This document shows, one piece after another, positions 45,691 through 60,800 of a stretch of DNA of 64,000 nucleotides; the first letter of the stretch is position 1; the number at the start of each line of letters is the position of its first letter. Both the position numbers and the translations under genes were made by a program. This stretch comes from Protonemura montana (lineage: Eukaryota; Arthropoda; Insecta; Plecoptera; Nemouridae), in contig OX387606.1 in assembly GCA_947568835.1 (NCBI GenBank), positions 18,323,940 to 18,387,939 on the forward strand, in the 5' to 3' direction. Under the pieces are notes generated by a model. It did no database searches and was not told the origin of the DNA. It worked only from the letters and a program-made list of their open reading frames with translations.

Positions 45691-47214
45691 TCAAATCATC
45701 AAACTTAAAGTTGATAACACTGCACAGAAAGTAATACACGAAGGTGGATCAGATAAATAAGTCGCGCCTCTTTGTTTTCGACCTTACAAACTCGACCCAA
45801 TATATTTTACAATTCTCCAAGTGGCTAAAACTTTCATTAAAATCAAGGGCGCCTGAATATTTAGTTTCGAAACTTCGTAGAAACGGTGTCATTACTTGTT
45901 TCGGTTTGAAGTGCATGCTTCTGCTTTAAATCTCCCCCGTGTATTCCCTTTACCGAGCTTAGCCGAAATAATTTCCTATACCATCGCGTTAGGGCCGAGT
46001 TATAAGCTGGCAATCTTCTTGTCGGTATACATTGCTACACCCTGTCGCTCCTTTGCAGTACCACGCGATATCTTATCACTTTCTCGCTCCCACCCTCCAG
46101 TTCCCGCGGTACTCATCTCAAAAACCATCAGCACGTCAATAAGCGTGACGTAGCTGCCATCTCGTCAGGGATTCGCATCCCAAATTTGATCACGAGGCTT
46201 AAGAAAAAAACTTCTTATCCAAAACTTGAGCAACGTTGCCTGAATGTCAAAATAATATTTTCTTTTCGCCGAGCGTCAGATGTAGTATTATTCTTTAAGG
46301 GAAAAGACTGAGCATCTCCGGAGCGTTCTTGTCAGAATGGAAATCTCATGCGCCGCTGACTGTGTTTTATTTGCGCTGATTTTCGCACATGTTTCTTGTC
46401 AACTACATGCTATGAATTATGTTAAAAGTGTCATCATGCGTAAACACGTGTAGCTTAGATTTCCACAAACAACTTGTGCGGCTGAGGCAGCGACACGGAA
46501 ACGTCTCCACGCCTTTTTGTGTTTTTTTTTTCACGGCTTATTTTCTTATTTGTTAACAAAAATTGCAACACAAATCCGCATTAAATTGAATACAACGCAA
46601 ACTTTCTGTGTTACTTGTGCGGTACATAGGGTTACAGCCCCAAAAATGGACATAAATAATAAAAAAAATATCAGCAAATATTTTGCGAAATTTCATGGTT
46701 TTAGACCCATATCTACTGTATCTTACTTTAGCATCAGTTTAAAAAATATTTTAGAGAAATAATCGCATTCCGAACCGCTATGAGCATTTCCATGTTTGCA
46801 TAACCCGCTTAGAAAAAAAGCGACCTCGTGCTTTACTTTCCCAACAAAGATGGAGTAGGCAATCAGACTTTCAAGAGTCACTGTACCAGTTGTTTGTTTG
46901 TTTGTATGTTTGTTTCCAGTGCACATGTACACAAAGTTTCCCCCATAACCACGCCGACATTAAAATCTCCATGGTCCATTACTCTTACTTGACGTTTCCA
47001 AATTAGTTTTCCAGATTTTCTCCGAACAGTTTTTCTTTCCATTTTCCACGACGTAGATCAGCGAGATAAGACAGGTTTTCGAGACTTGAGCAGGCAACGA
47101 TCCCGGCTTGTTTTCGCTACGTCCGATGTAATCAGCAAAGTAGTTCGGTATCATTAAGTCGAAGCTGCTAGTCGAACCGGCCGGCATGCATTCACAAGGC
47201 TGACGCAGAACAGG

Positions 47215-47285
47215 CGTGCCAACAAACAAACAGCCATCTAAAACGCCTCTAAACCCGGCTCTAAACCTCTCTAAACCGGCTCTAG
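47215..47285 (+). repeat. Short CTCTAAACC-type tandem repeat
   Basis: Five or so imperfect units related to GCTCTAAACC in about 65 bases. The unit only loosely resembles arthropod telomere repeats (CCTAA) and is not one. Confidence 0.55.
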
Positions 47286-47691
47286 AAGTCGCCAAGAAGC
47301 GGAAGGAGTAACTTCATCTTAAAAGCTATGTAGAGGATTCAAGCTGTGTAAGAAAATAAATTACTTTCAGAACCAAGAAACAAGACACGAAACAGGCCAT
47401 GGACAAACACAAAGACTTAAACGACACACCTCCATTTTTATAAGTTGAACCAATTTTCACGTGAAAACTGACATAAAACGTACCGTTTCGCAGCATCGAT
47501 TAACATTGCCTTCGTGCAAGATTTAATTATTTCAGTGACACTCTCGAGGAAAGCAATTTTGATTAAACCAGCACAAGAAAAGAATATTTTTTTATATTTG
47601 TAAATTCTAGGAATCCAATCTCATTAACTGCATTCTTTGTTTCAACAGTGTAAACTCACACGCCGAGGGTCACTCTCCAAATACGGGTGAT

Positions 47692-47711
47692 GGGGGGGGG
47701 GGGGGGGGGGG
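47692..47711 (+). repeat. Homopolymer of 20 G
   Basis: Uninterrupted 20-G run, the second long G tract in the window. Exact length is uncertain. Confidence 0.9.
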
Positions 47712-48871
47712 ATGATTTCGGTACCTCGCGTTTGACACGGGCATTCAAAGCGTTGAAAATAAACATAATTTTGATATTTTCAAACTTCAGATACCCGTTA
47801 CCTCCTGTGTGTCAAAGGGAACATAGCGTTTCCCAACCTCTAAACGCACTCTATTTAAACAGATGCCCGCTTTAGTTTTAGTTAGTTTTACAAAATTTTC
47901 GTTTAGTGAAAATCGGTACACTCGCTTGACAAAACACACCAATTTTGTTTTTTTGCCTTTATGCAAACGATCCCTATGCTCGACACAGCATATATGGAGC
48001 ACAATATAGAAGCACACGCGGGCGGTGGCACAAAATTACACCCGAGCCTCTCAATCAGCAGTCGCGTAGCCTCGAGCGATCAGCTCGATCCCATGATCGA
48101 GCTCACGTGACCCGATAAGCTAGTCAAGCATCAAACACCTCTCTCCAGATGCATAATATATTCGAAACCACGACCCGTGTCACTGCGAAATGCCAGCAGC
48201 TCTGTGAAATAAATGATGCGACCCATTTTTGTGAGATTTTGCTTTTCTTATCACAGAGTAAACATTCGCCCATTTGTGATTTGGGTGAGCTTATGCGGAT
48301 AATGGCGACGAAAGCACTGTTGAAAAAGCTTGGGTGCTGTTGTAGCTGGTGTGAATGTGTGTGCAGATTCGATAAGCATATTGTCAGAAAAGCATTAAGA
48401 TGTAGCTGAAATCCTTAATAGAGTTGCAGTGACATCAAACTGGATGAGTGTTTGTGCTCAATTGAGCGTGATTAGAATTTACTTGCCAAGACAATTCAGA
48501 GTCGGGATTTGTCCTAGTGAACCGTGCAGGAAATACAGTATCAAGTTATTTTGAAAATCGATATAACATTTCACCTATGCTGTCTTTTAGCAAATGAAAA
48601 ATATGAATCTAAGAAAAAAAAATGAATGTATTCGTTTGTTTGACAACATTTCAATGTTTCCGTGTTCTTCCATTTAACTAATGAAAAAAAAAAATGCCAG
48701 AGTTCAGCGAATAAAACAAGAAAATCTTTTATTATCGCGTATTGTAAAGAAGTGAAAGGCTATCGTTTTTATCAATCTCGCGACGCCGGAGGCTAATAAT
48801 GTTATTTATGGCCTTGCATGTTTGCCCCCCAAAATGTTTGCCGCATAAATTATGCAAATTTTCTTTTGCAG

Positions 48872-51800
48872 AAGAAAATCGTGATGAAGTCGGGTCTGCT
48901 GTATTCGCACGACGTGCTGAACGCGCATGCGTGCTGTCGCCTGCACGCACGTCACGCGGCCATCACTAGTGCCATATACACCCTGGTGAGTGCTGGCGAC
49001 ACTTACTGTGCGTCAAGATCACTCAATTTGGCTTGAGTCCGCCAATTATAATCATAGTTACTCCACGATTTCGTTGCCATGCCTATCAAGGTGGCAACAC
49101 AATGAAGGTCATTTCGAAGGTTATACTTTTTTTTATGTTAGCAATTTTCAGTTTGAGCCAAGACAATTATGGATACGACTGGTATTGGGAGCAAATATTT
49201 ACAGGTTTGATGGTAGTTTCAAAACTTACCAGACATGGATTGTGTTGAGATAGCCTACCGCTCAGCTCCTTGACTGGACTTTCTCATTTCACCGGATGCG
49301 TTCTAGAGTGTTTTTAGCCACCGACCAGATTTTGATCGTAGGTACAGTGGGTACGGTTGGTTTCCACCAGCGCTTTGAGATTTTTACCACATTTCAGAAG
49401 AAATTGCGATAATAATAAACTGAATTAAAAAAAAAAGTATATGAGTTGGTGTCTGGCAATGTATGGTGAGGGAAGAAAATGAAAACACAAAATGAATTAT
49501 ATTTATAGTTGGTGGTTTCACTTGGAGATTCCTGCGTGAGGTTTTACGCTGGTAGAATTCGGTTGAAATCAAGCTCTCTGGCACAATACGTTATTCTTCT
49601 CCAGATTTTTGAAATGGCACGGAAATAAAATCTGAAAAAGTCTTAAGTGGTTCCGTAAGTGATTTGGGTAGCACAAGTCTCTCAACAAATCCCTTCCCAT
49701 TAAGCGCAGAAGTTTTCAAGTCAGGGGAGCTAAGCGTCAAAAATTCGCAACACTAATTTTCCCTGACAAAAACGAAAACTTTTTTAAATTGACGCGAAAT
49801 CATAATTATCTAAAAATAAAACGAGTTTTCTCACTTTGTCCAGCTATCCTCCCTCTTTCCCTCTCTTTTTCTAATGACTTTCTTCTAAAGTTAGTGTATT
49901 TTTTATTGTTGGTATTTTACGTGCCAATATGGCGCCGGGCATGTTCGTGCAGATGTTGAAATTACCTAATGGCCAAACTTTACAACTTTAATTTGAAAGA
50001 AAAAAATATAACACACTTTGTTTCGCGAGTTGCCATGAAAAATGAGTTTCCCTTTTTCTGATATCATACTATTATACAAACAATCTCGCGAAATGGAAAA
50101 TAAATTATAAGTTAGCCCTAATGGAGTTTGCTGCTGTTTCTCAAGAAATGTGTAGTGAGGAACCGTGCTCAGCGTGTGAATTGGATTATGCAATTATAAT
50201 CGACTCAAAGTTAAAGTTCACACCAGTCAAGGCAGTGTTACAATTATGGAGACAAAACCTCTGAAACTTGAACAAAATTTAGTCAAGTCACTTGTTTAGT
50301 ACAAGCCATTTGCGGGGACAGCGTAAACGCGCGACGGTGTAAGATCCCGACGGTGGCTGCCTACAAAACAAACAAACCTTGCCAAGTTTGTAATTAGTGT
50401 TGAAATTGGCAGCATCTGTCGGCGGCAAAGTGACACCTGGATGCATTTCCCCGATCCGAGCGAGACCCATAATTTCCACTTATTCCCCAGTCTTGAAATC
50501 TGGTTGAAACTGCGAGCCTGAATTGAGCTCCTTCTGTACCAAATTCGTCTTACTTTGCCTTGACTCGCTTTTTTTGTCTTGGCGTTCTTATTTGACTTTA
50601 CGCAAAACACTGAATGGCGGAGAAGGAAATAGGTCAAGTCACAATTTTCTTTCAAGCTTATATCGTTTCAAAAGGAAATTCTTGTTCTATTTAGAATACC
50701 TCCCTCGATGACGACCACATATATAAAATTACTACAAATAAAAGTTTCGATGTATGATGGAAACAAAATACAGTACCATAGATCGCCTTACTCTGTCGGA
50801 CAAAATTCAAACACAAATTTTCGTATCGTGTACGAGAGTCGCACAGAAATAAGTAGAATGTCGACGAGAATTGTACGAGAATACCCAGATAATATATCAA
50901 TCCCCTATAGGCAAAGAAGAAAAACGAAAAACACATTTTCTTATCACACAAGAAAAAAAAAAGTGCGACCTATTCTTCGAAGGAGACTCCATAAGCCAAT
51001 AACCGGTTAGCGGCAGAAAAAAATGCGGTCAGAATCGTAGTTTATTGTTAGCAGCATCTTTAAGGTATTGTCATATCTCTGCAGTCTGCACCCAGTAATA
51101 TGCTAACTATCTCCAGCTAGCCCGGGTAAAGTGTATGCTAGGTCAGAGAATGCTAGGGCGTCTGCGGACGTGTCAAACAAAGGTGCACTCTCCAAGGTAT
51201 TGAATACGTAATTCAGTTGAGGGTATGTGCCAGCATCTAGGTTTTGTGACCGACCACACTAGATCTAATATCGAACTGTCTTGGGCGACCACCCAGCCGC
51301 ACTGGAAACCCTTAATACCCGAATAAGAGTAGGGTCTTCCATCCACCCATGCTATTGCCGCACAGCGTGTGGTGCGTCCCAAACTTTTAGTGGCTGTTTT
51401 TGCTTACGAATACACCTTCCCAACTTCCACGGAAAGGCAATTTTGTTTGCTTTACGCGTCCAGGGAAATCCGTTATTATGCCCTAGTTGAAAAATAGACC
51501 TGTGAGATTCTTAGAGAATGGTGCCATGTAGGAATTTCTGGGAACGACTTAAAAAAAAAATCTCGTATACATTTTTCGAGGATTTTACCCCGGAAAATTC
51601 GGCATGAAACATCACCAGCGTAAGATCATTTTAAGCAAAAGGTTTTTCTTTTGAGGTGGAGGTGCCGGGTTTTATAGTTCCGAGGTCAAATTTTAACAGC
51701 GACTGTTTTAGGTGAGTAACTATACGTTGAATCGTTTTCTCCATAACTACAACCAATTGGATGCCTCGGTTCCAAGTAAACGGTTCGTTAAGTTCTTCAC

Positions 51801-54800
51801 CATTCATTGAATTACCAGATATTCTCCGTCCATTGCCGGTCATTGCAACTCCTGTACATTAGATTGTTTAACTTTCAAGAATTAAAACCTTTGCTCTCAT
51901 TACTGCTAATAGTTAGTAGAGCTCCAGTTTAGATTTCATTTTCAAGTGACTTCAAATGCCCAAGACGTTGACCTAGATTTTAAGTGAATTCCGAACCATT
52001 TTCAGCGATTTGCGATGCACTAAGTGCAATTTATTTTCACAATTTAACACCAATGTACTCCTGTACTCCTGTGTAAAACAGTTGGCGTTCGCGGCGACAC
52101 TGACGACCAACTTGAAAACAAAGTAACTTTAATGGGCGAATTCTCCGGCTTGTTTGACAGCGTCGACTGACAAAGTTCAAGGCGTAAGAGACTGTCATAC
52201 TGTCAGGAAAAGTTTGGTAACGTACTCTGACAACTTTGACCACATTTGCTTTGCCTCAGACAGTGACTTACTCAAGCATATTATGAAATAGACGTTTCGG
52301 TATATACTTTCCATAAAATTGTATTTCCTTCACAGTTTTTTGTTTTTTAAGAAAACTGTATTCGTCTTTGAGGAATACTTTCGCAGTCTCATTGAAGTCT
52401 CATTGCAGTCTCGTTGAAGAACACCAAGTAAATTACTCAAATCGGAAAAAAAAATCATACGATACTGATGTTACTGCATGTGTGAAAAGTGCAGTGCTTC
52501 TGTGGCTGATTATGCAGTTAGAAAACTGCACCAACTCATACGACATTTAAATGTTGCACATGTATGAGCATAAATATTTATCAAAAGCCAACATTGCATG
52601 GCATTTTAGACGGTATTTTAGCGGTTCTTGAGAACGTGTTTTGAAAAATAAATTCCAATCTCTTGATCTCATGGTCAAAGAACTGTACATTTCGGTTTCA
52701 AGTTCCAGCCACTTGGATCACTGACCACCCGGCTTTTCTTGGCGCAACTTATTTCTAGCTTCGCCTAGTAAAAGCCTTTGACTACTTTAATCATGACTCT
52801 ACAAAAAAAAAAGGAAAAGCACAAAATTGATTGAAGAACACATCACAATTTGATATTGTTTTATTTCCACGACATAAGTGACGTGTTGTGTAAGGCACAC
52901 ATTTTATTTGAAGTCGAGTTTTTTTTTCAAGAAAGACCATGGTCTCGACAGAATAATGCACGGCAACGGAACCGCACTTAAACATCTCAGCGAGTCCATC
53001 AAAAGCAATCAGTGAACAGGACGAGGGGTATTGGCGGCGCGATTTGCGACTTAGTGCCACATGGTTAGGCACGCCTACTGCGAGCATTGTTGGCGCCGCT
53101 AGCGCTCCCTAGCGTCCGACGAAAGCAACACAATCTCGCTTTGAGCAATCTTAATTGGACTCGAGACAGACAGATTGAAACACACTCGAATAGAAACCGA
53201 TGCTATAAACACACCCAACAGACGCGTAGTGCTTTCTTCGGCAATGTCTCGCCAGTACTTTTCCGCTCAACGCGATAAATTATCCACTGAGAAAAGTTTC
53301 TGCCAGACTTACCAATTATTCAAGCTGAAATTGACAAAAAACAATCGATCTAAACGATGGGCTTAAACGATAATAGCCGAGCATCTTGCGGCAATAAATT
53401 ATATATTGAAATAGAAGAACCGTAAATCTTACGAGAAGCTTTGAGCTGGAGGTAGCTTGAGAACTTTGCGACGCAAAGCTTGAGACCGGGTGAACGTTTT
53501 CGCAGCTGGAATTGTATATTCGTTTTTGTGCCCCGGCCGAACTGTGTATAACGCATAATGTGTTTAGGCAAAACGATACATTATCTAGTTAATTAATGAA
53601 TGGTTATCTTGGACTCATAAATATTACCTCGCTATCGTGTTTGTAGTTAGCAACATTAAAGCTGCGAAGGAGCGAGATGGTCAATGCGCAGGACGCTCTC
53701 CCGAACGCACAAAAACATGCGTATTGGTTTCCTCGTGACCTTGACTCTTGCTCGCTTGACCAGAACAACGTCAGGACTTGGATTAAACATGGTAGAAAGA
53801 AGCTCCGCCTTACGGTATTGCATTTTTATGGCGGGGAATAAATGCGGGAAGTTTATGGGCTGGTGGTGTCCTGGCGAGCGATAGAAAAAGAAATAGAATG
53901 TATGCTTTATAACTATCGCAAACAAATGTGTTCAGAGCTATAAACGTTGAATGTCACCTTTGGTTAGAATTAGATACTCCTGCACGCAATGCTCAAAGGA
54001 ACCCACGCTATGTGAGCACCCAACCGTGGAAAAAAAAGAATTTCGAATCTGGCGTCTGGAGAAGACAGGTATGATTGTGAGAAACTGTGAAACTTTGAAA
54101 TTTTCATCAAGTGTCATTAATTGTGACTGACTTTAGTATAAAGCGTTTTCCATTTTCCATTTTCCATTTTATTTTTTAATTCTATTTATAGTCTTAGAAT
54201 AATACTCCTTTTCATTTCCATCTGGAGTTTGATTGACATTTTATAATTAATTTTCCTGCTGTATCGCAATATAATTCGTACAACGTTTTTGATCAACAAA
54301 ATTTTAATTAACTCATCGTCTAGTTAATTTTGAAGTTATCAGATGCACGACACTTTCTCCTATGCCTGAGCGCCCATGGACTTTTAAATGAACATCTTAT
54401 CTTTTTTATCCCATATCCATGCAGGATGCGTTTTCCTCAGCTTGATCTTCTTAAATTGCTTTGTCCCTTTGAAGTATCCGAATGGGTTATACCTCGTAAC
54501 CCCTTCCCTTGGTTACTTGCCCAATAATATGATCCAAGCTAATGGAATAGGGCCCCCTCGGGGGACCGACCGGAGTCGCTGGTCCTACGAAGCTAGCTGA
54601 CAAATGGCGGCCAATCTCCGCAGAAGAAGATGCGCCGTGCCATGAGGGATGGGAAATAGCTATTTCCTTGCGCGCTCAGTGTGGACCAAAGGTTTAAATC
54701 TGCTTAAAGGCACTGCAAAGTGCTTTCCTCCCCTCACGTCGATGGGCCCTCCGCTATTCGGACAATCGGAACTGACTTCAAAGAGATTTTCTTAGAGAAA

Positions 54801-57800
54801 AAAAAACGCAAATCAGCTTATATATTTACAATCCGGAGGGCACTGACGGAGTTGGCAGGTTTTCCCAACTAGTTTATATAGCGCTTTATTAGGTCAAGAT
54901 AAAATACTACTGAGCACACCACGTTGGATTATTTCTATGCGAATGCGGACTGAAATTGAAATGGCAAATCTTTCGAGTCTTGTAAACTTTTTTGCATTTA
55001 TAAAGTGCAGGCACTGCACCGAGCGACTGCTTCTCTCAATTGCTCGAGGTATGCACTTACTTGCTTTTATTTCCGCTTGCATTGAACATTTTTGAATGCA
55101 TTCGTGGAACTTCTCCTGCAAGGAAATTATGCAATATGTTTTCTTAACAAGGACCGTTAAGGAGTATGTCGCCTGCTTGCAAGGATTCTCAGAGAGCGTT
55201 CTGCGATCCAGGACTCGGTCCTAATTCAACAGGCATTTGCTTTCATTTGAATGGACAGCGTAGGTGCATTGATGACCCTCTTTTCACTGGCTTCGCTAGC
55301 ATACACACCTCCTTCCAATTATCTGCCGTGTAAACCATTCGATCTTTGAAACCAACTAAACGCGTCAACCTCGTCAAAACCGTGCGCTTAAAGTTCTCCT
55401 CGGGGATCTTCAGATTTGGTGATTCGATGAATGCTAATTCAAAATCAAAGCTGGGCACAAATTATGTGCTTCTGAGAGTTTGGTTTCCATTCCCCCATTG
55501 GTTTAAGATTTCCAATTCGATTTCTGGTGAACGTCATCAATAATGTACGACTAGAGCTCGGGCAGGAGACGATGAAATGGAAGTCCTATGATTAAGCAGG
55601 TAATGGGAACAAACATCTAGAGTTGGTTTACACCAGACACCAGCCGGGGAAATGTGATCGTACGTTGTCTTCGTTGCGACCGCCAGGTTTGCCCACCAAC
55701 AAGCATTGACAGGGTCACAAAAGACGACGCTCTGGGACGCAGAACATGAACAATGGGGTAATTAAGATGACAGGTTTGCTTTCCGACCCAAAACACTCTA
55801 CCCGAACCGAAATCAATCAAGCGATAAAGCGAGTGGACAGCAAATGTGATGCGAGCTACGATTGATTGATTAAACACACTCAGGGTTCGTACAACAAAGG
55901 CTCTCCGATTTACTTGCCACGCTGGATGTGAGGTTTATTGAGAGGCTCTTGACAACAATGCCGAAAATCAGAACCTCTCAGGCTCTTCACGCACATGTTC
56001 TAACTTTTAATGCTTAGTGTTCGAAGGTTTGGTTCCTTCTTTGGTTCAATAGCTTTCACTATGTAAGCACCGAAAGCCTAGAGGACATCAACGAAAATGT
56101 AATTCGTGGTCGTTTTTGGGGAATAAATGCTGTCGGTGGTCAAATCACCATCAGAGTTGATGCAGCAACGCTGGTCTAGCACCGTGATACCAATTGGGAC
56201 GGTGCGCGGTTGGTCTGAAAATGTAGAATATGTAGTCAATAATTTATGATTGTGCACTGCAGAGATTCTGAGCTGGTAAATTGCGTTCAGATCGTCGATG
56301 TTCGCATTGCTGTGGACTCAATAGCTTCCTTAGTTTTCCGTTCAAGATTAAGACCAAGCGGAGAACTACGTTTTTATTGTCGGCGTGGACTAGGTACAGA
56401 CCGTTTAACATCCTTATTATATCAATGTAAATGGAACGTCTAGGATTGTTCAGAAAATTCTCGTCATAAGGTTTTCCGAAACATGGTTGCCAATTCTGTG
56501 ACTTTGTTTTTTAACGCGCTATCTCTCAAAGTGAAAGATAACAAATCTAGTTAAATATTTCAATGCAGAAATATAGAACTTTAAAATAAAAATGTGTTAT
56601 ATCAACCGTGAGCTCTCAACTGTTTTCACTTTCTTTTGGTGGTTGTGATATGCGAACAAAAGATGATTCCACTGAAAACTCTTTTCCATGTCACAATCAA
56701 TTTCTCAAGACAATAAAGAAAATTTGAAATTGTGTGGGTTCGTCATTCCTTGCGTACTCGTGAAAAGCGTTGAAGAAGCCGATGCTTTCGCTCTCGATTG
56801 AAGCAACCCACGCTGGCAAAGAAATAACGCCTACAAGTGCATCCTCAAAACCAAGAGTGCTATCGACGCCAGGCGACGCCGACGTCGCGACGCCGACGCC
56901 GGCAATCAACAAGTTAGACACCGCGAAGCGTTGTGCTTAAGAGCAGCCGAATTCTCTCAGCCAGAAAATATAATTTCTCATAAAAACTTTTAGAAACACA
57001 GAGCAGATGCATCGAACAATAAGCACAATTTGGAGCTTTTTGTATGGAAGCTAATTGGCTTCAGAAAATGTATACAACATTTAATATTTCTGGTCACATC
57101 GCTGTTTAATTGGCCACTTTCACAGAGAGTTTACGCGTTGACTTTGACAAATTTGCTGGCGCATATGGCCAACCAAATACGGGTCTTGAGCTTCCTCCAG
57201 GCTTAGAAGTAAACTTTGGGCACTGCGGCTGGAGATCCGTCAAAAGTGACGTGGCCTTCTTGAGACTAATAATAAAACCTTGAGCATATCTTGAGCACGG
57301 GAGATAAGAACACATTTTTATCCTTTCCAACCGACGAAAAAAATATGATTAGATGAATTGGTTTATCTTGTTCCCATGTGGTTGCTATACGCATAGCAAT
57401 AAGTTTCTTTTTAAGAAAATTACTACACAGCTCTTTTCATATCGCACACACATTTCCTATTTCTTACCTCTAGTTTCAGCAAAAAATGCAGTGCACACTT
57501 CGGAAATCTTTTCATTTTCTTAATGCATCCTTCTTCCTACTCGACTTCTTTAAACAAAGGACTACATTTCCCGGGTCTGGTTTTTTGAATACCATACTGG
57601 AGAAGGTACAGCGTATATCACATGCAATTTGCAGAGAGTTTTTATACTACGGTAATATTTTGGACCAAGACTGTGGCCATGACTATAGGAAGTCTACTTA
57701 ACGGCAATCTTTGTTGGCCCAGCTATTCACGACGACCATTACCCGGCACAGAGTTTCATAAATCAGTTAGTTTCCTTCCTGTAGCTCCTGTGAGCGGTAA

Positions 57801-60800
57801 ATTTTGAGCGTCACTGCTTGGTTTGTAGCGGTTGACAATGTTTATTAGAAAGTTGAACTTGAAACTTTCTGGTACTTTGACGTTGACGTCAGTCACTAAC
57901 ACCGGGCCGCTTGGGTAGAAGCACTTGGGAGAGATAAACTTGTCCGAGAAGGTGACAAAATGTAGCAGAACCCACTCAAAATGGCAACATCAGATCGGAA
58001 GGTGGCCGAGGGTCATACTAGGGGTCATTGTATGACCCCCCAAGGGAAAGGGGTCATACTCATGATTCTACTGTCACTTTTTCGGAAATTACAAGCAACT
58101 GTTGGATTGATCCGAAGGAAAAATGTACTTTCTTTATTAAAAGAAACTTTTACAAAAACTCAAAAGATCTCTTAAAATTTCTGCTTAATGTTCATGTCAA
58201 CGTTACCTATATTAAACTGTATAGAATACAAAGTTGTTTGTATTATGTTTAGAGTGATACAGCGTAAACACATCTTTTAGCTTTTATTTAAATGTTACCT
58301 GCCAGTTTTCAAATCAGAGAGAATCCAGTTCCATTTATTTTAAGAACATTGTCAAGAGTCTACGGCTTATTTTGTGCTCCAGGCACGACATTTTAATTCG
58401 CTAATAAGTACTGTAATTAACAGTATGTTGTCGTCTTCCATGGCCAGGTTCCAAGGTCGCAGAGGTCGAAATTTTGAAGTTCAAGAACTCAATAGTTCAA
58501 GGATATCTCGTAACTCTTCTTGCTCGAGAACCGACATTTTTGAAGTTGTAATGAGAACTAAAATTAACTCCGTTGTGAAGAGAGTAACGTACACAATTGT
58601 TGAAGAACTAATAATGTGTTTAGGGCACAAAAAAATAAGTACGCGGAACTTTGCTAAAAAACAATATCGCTTTATTAGCTGACCTAGCTAAAGCTCTCTT
58701 ATGTTCGTGTTTTGAAAGCTCATCGTGAAACTGAAACACGACTACAACGTGCAATGAGCATAGTTCTTACGTATTTGCGCCCAACTTGAGGTGTATTACT
58801 GTAGAGGGTGCTGTATGCAGTCATGAAATGTGACATGCTTTCAACATTTATCTTTTCTCGCTCGTCAACTACAAATGCTAAGTGCTGTTCTGCCTTCTTT
58901 TCTACTTGAAGTTGAAACTATGGAGACAACTAAACCAGCGAGTTCCCTCCTAGAGAACATAGAATAGAATTGAAAACTTCTGTTTTGTGATGCAGTTGAC
59001 GTTGCTAAATAGTAAAATAAAATACAATATCTCTGCAGTAATTGAGTAAGCCACGCTGTTAAGTATTTATGCATACACACTAATGGTCTAGATTGCTAGT
59101 ACGGCGAGAGTGAAAACTTAGTATTATTTAATAACTGAACATGGAAATGTCTGTACAGATTTTTAAAAAGTAATCAAAACCTTTTGGAAATCAAATTAAA
59201 ACCTATTCAAGTTTCCCCAGTATTTTTTTGTGTTAAATAAATGAATATTTGATTGATTATACACGACCAAAGGCAAAATGATTGAGTGTTAGAAAAGTTC
59301 AAATTATGAAAAAATTGCTCTTGTAACTGTGTACGGTAAATTGAAAACTGTAAAGAGCAAACAAATTGATAAGAGAATACGACTACAGCAATAACCTGGA
59401 AAGTGGATGTAAAAATGGCTATCCTTCAAGTTAGAAAAAGACTGGTTTTATTTTCATATGTCATTGATAATTTAGCATCCCTATAGTGATATGGATATGT
59501 ACACGAAAATTCCAGTATTGATTATAAAATTATGAGATGAAACAAGCAATGTAACAAATATTAATGGAAAACTAGAGAACGCTATGCCGTGTGACCGAAT
59601 AAAGTGGCCAATTATTAACGTATTACTATCTTGGCATAACGAACCAAAGCATCTCTACAAACAAAGAGAAATTGCTGTGGCCAGTTCTGTGCCAACATAG
59701 AGAACGAGTTCCGAAAACCCGTTCGAACATTTTCTAATCGAACTAAAACGGTTATTTTTGACGCTTTTCAATTTGACCTCGCAGAATCTTTTGAACACGC
59801 CCATATGTTCTTTCACCCCAGTGCGATCAAATGGTATCAACATTGCAGCAGAAACAAGGTTATGAGTGTGGTGGCCAAAATCTCCACTCCCCACGGGTCC
59901 ATTAGCTTACGAAAGTTGTGAGCATGAGCTTTGAGCACAAAAGCTACACGTATAATGTGGTTTCTCAAATAAACTATTCCCAAAATGGGTATTGTGTGCT
60001 ATTCAGAGCGTAACTGGTTTCCCATAGTTGAGTAGCTTACCAGCTACTGCCAATAAGTGAACCTGGTCTACCAATACCAATTTTCAAGTACCTACACATA
60101 ATAGCGGAATTACAATTTTGAAATCACCGTATTAACCAGAATTGGCTGGGCCTCACATCTAAACCCTTGATCTAAACCTATCTAAATCTACATGTAATAT
60201 TAAGGAATCCTGTATACACTTAGCTTGTTTTTAATATTTGGGGAAAGCGCAGCCTGTTATAATGGTTCTAAGACCAACGGCACTGATTTGTCTGAAAAAA
60301 AAAGGCAGCTGCTTATGATCATTTTAGAAGAGGGGTTTCTTGGAAAACGCCACAAAAATGCACTTGTCCTACTACTCGACTAAAAAGTATTCAGTTTATT
60401 CCAAGATGGGTTCGAAACATTGAATTACTATTGTCACCAGTAGAACCGTGTTGAGGAACGTATCTCTTCCATTCTTGACATGGAATGGAGTGTAGACTGC
60501 ATTTAAGTCAATATTGTCTAGCGTTCACATCAACAGGCAGGCTCTCGCAGCTAAATAATTATTTGCTTAGTATTGAATATAATTTCAGAAACACGTTGGT
60601 TGCTTTTTGATGCCAAAGTGTTTCATATTTTAAAGCAAAAACACTGAAATTCGGAATTAATTACATTTTGATTGAAGCCAACTGCCAAGCAATAGTTTAT
60701 GTTTATTAGAACCACCAATTGAAAAGCTATATGTATGAATATACAAGGTTTCAGTGGCTCTAATGGCAAAAATGGGTATAGATGGCTTTGACTTTGACAG

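Larger units (their letters stand above)
45691..48871. other. Non-coding region before the membrane-protein exon
   Basis: AT-rich; no gene recognised. It includes a 20-G homopolymer, a TCTAAACC-type repeat near 47.22-47.28 kb, a GTTTGTTT microsatellite at about 46886-46915, and GATCGAGC/GAGCGATC-type palindromic phrases near 48.07-48.10 kb. Confidence 0.5.

Noticed and set aside
47215-47285. Interstitial telomere repeat
   Set aside because: The unit is CTCTAAACC-like, not the arthropod CCTAA/TTAGG, and there are too few copies.
46960-47295. Minus-strand 111-codon frame as a gene
   Set aside because: Its start is built from the TCTAAACC repeat and the rest resembles nothing known.
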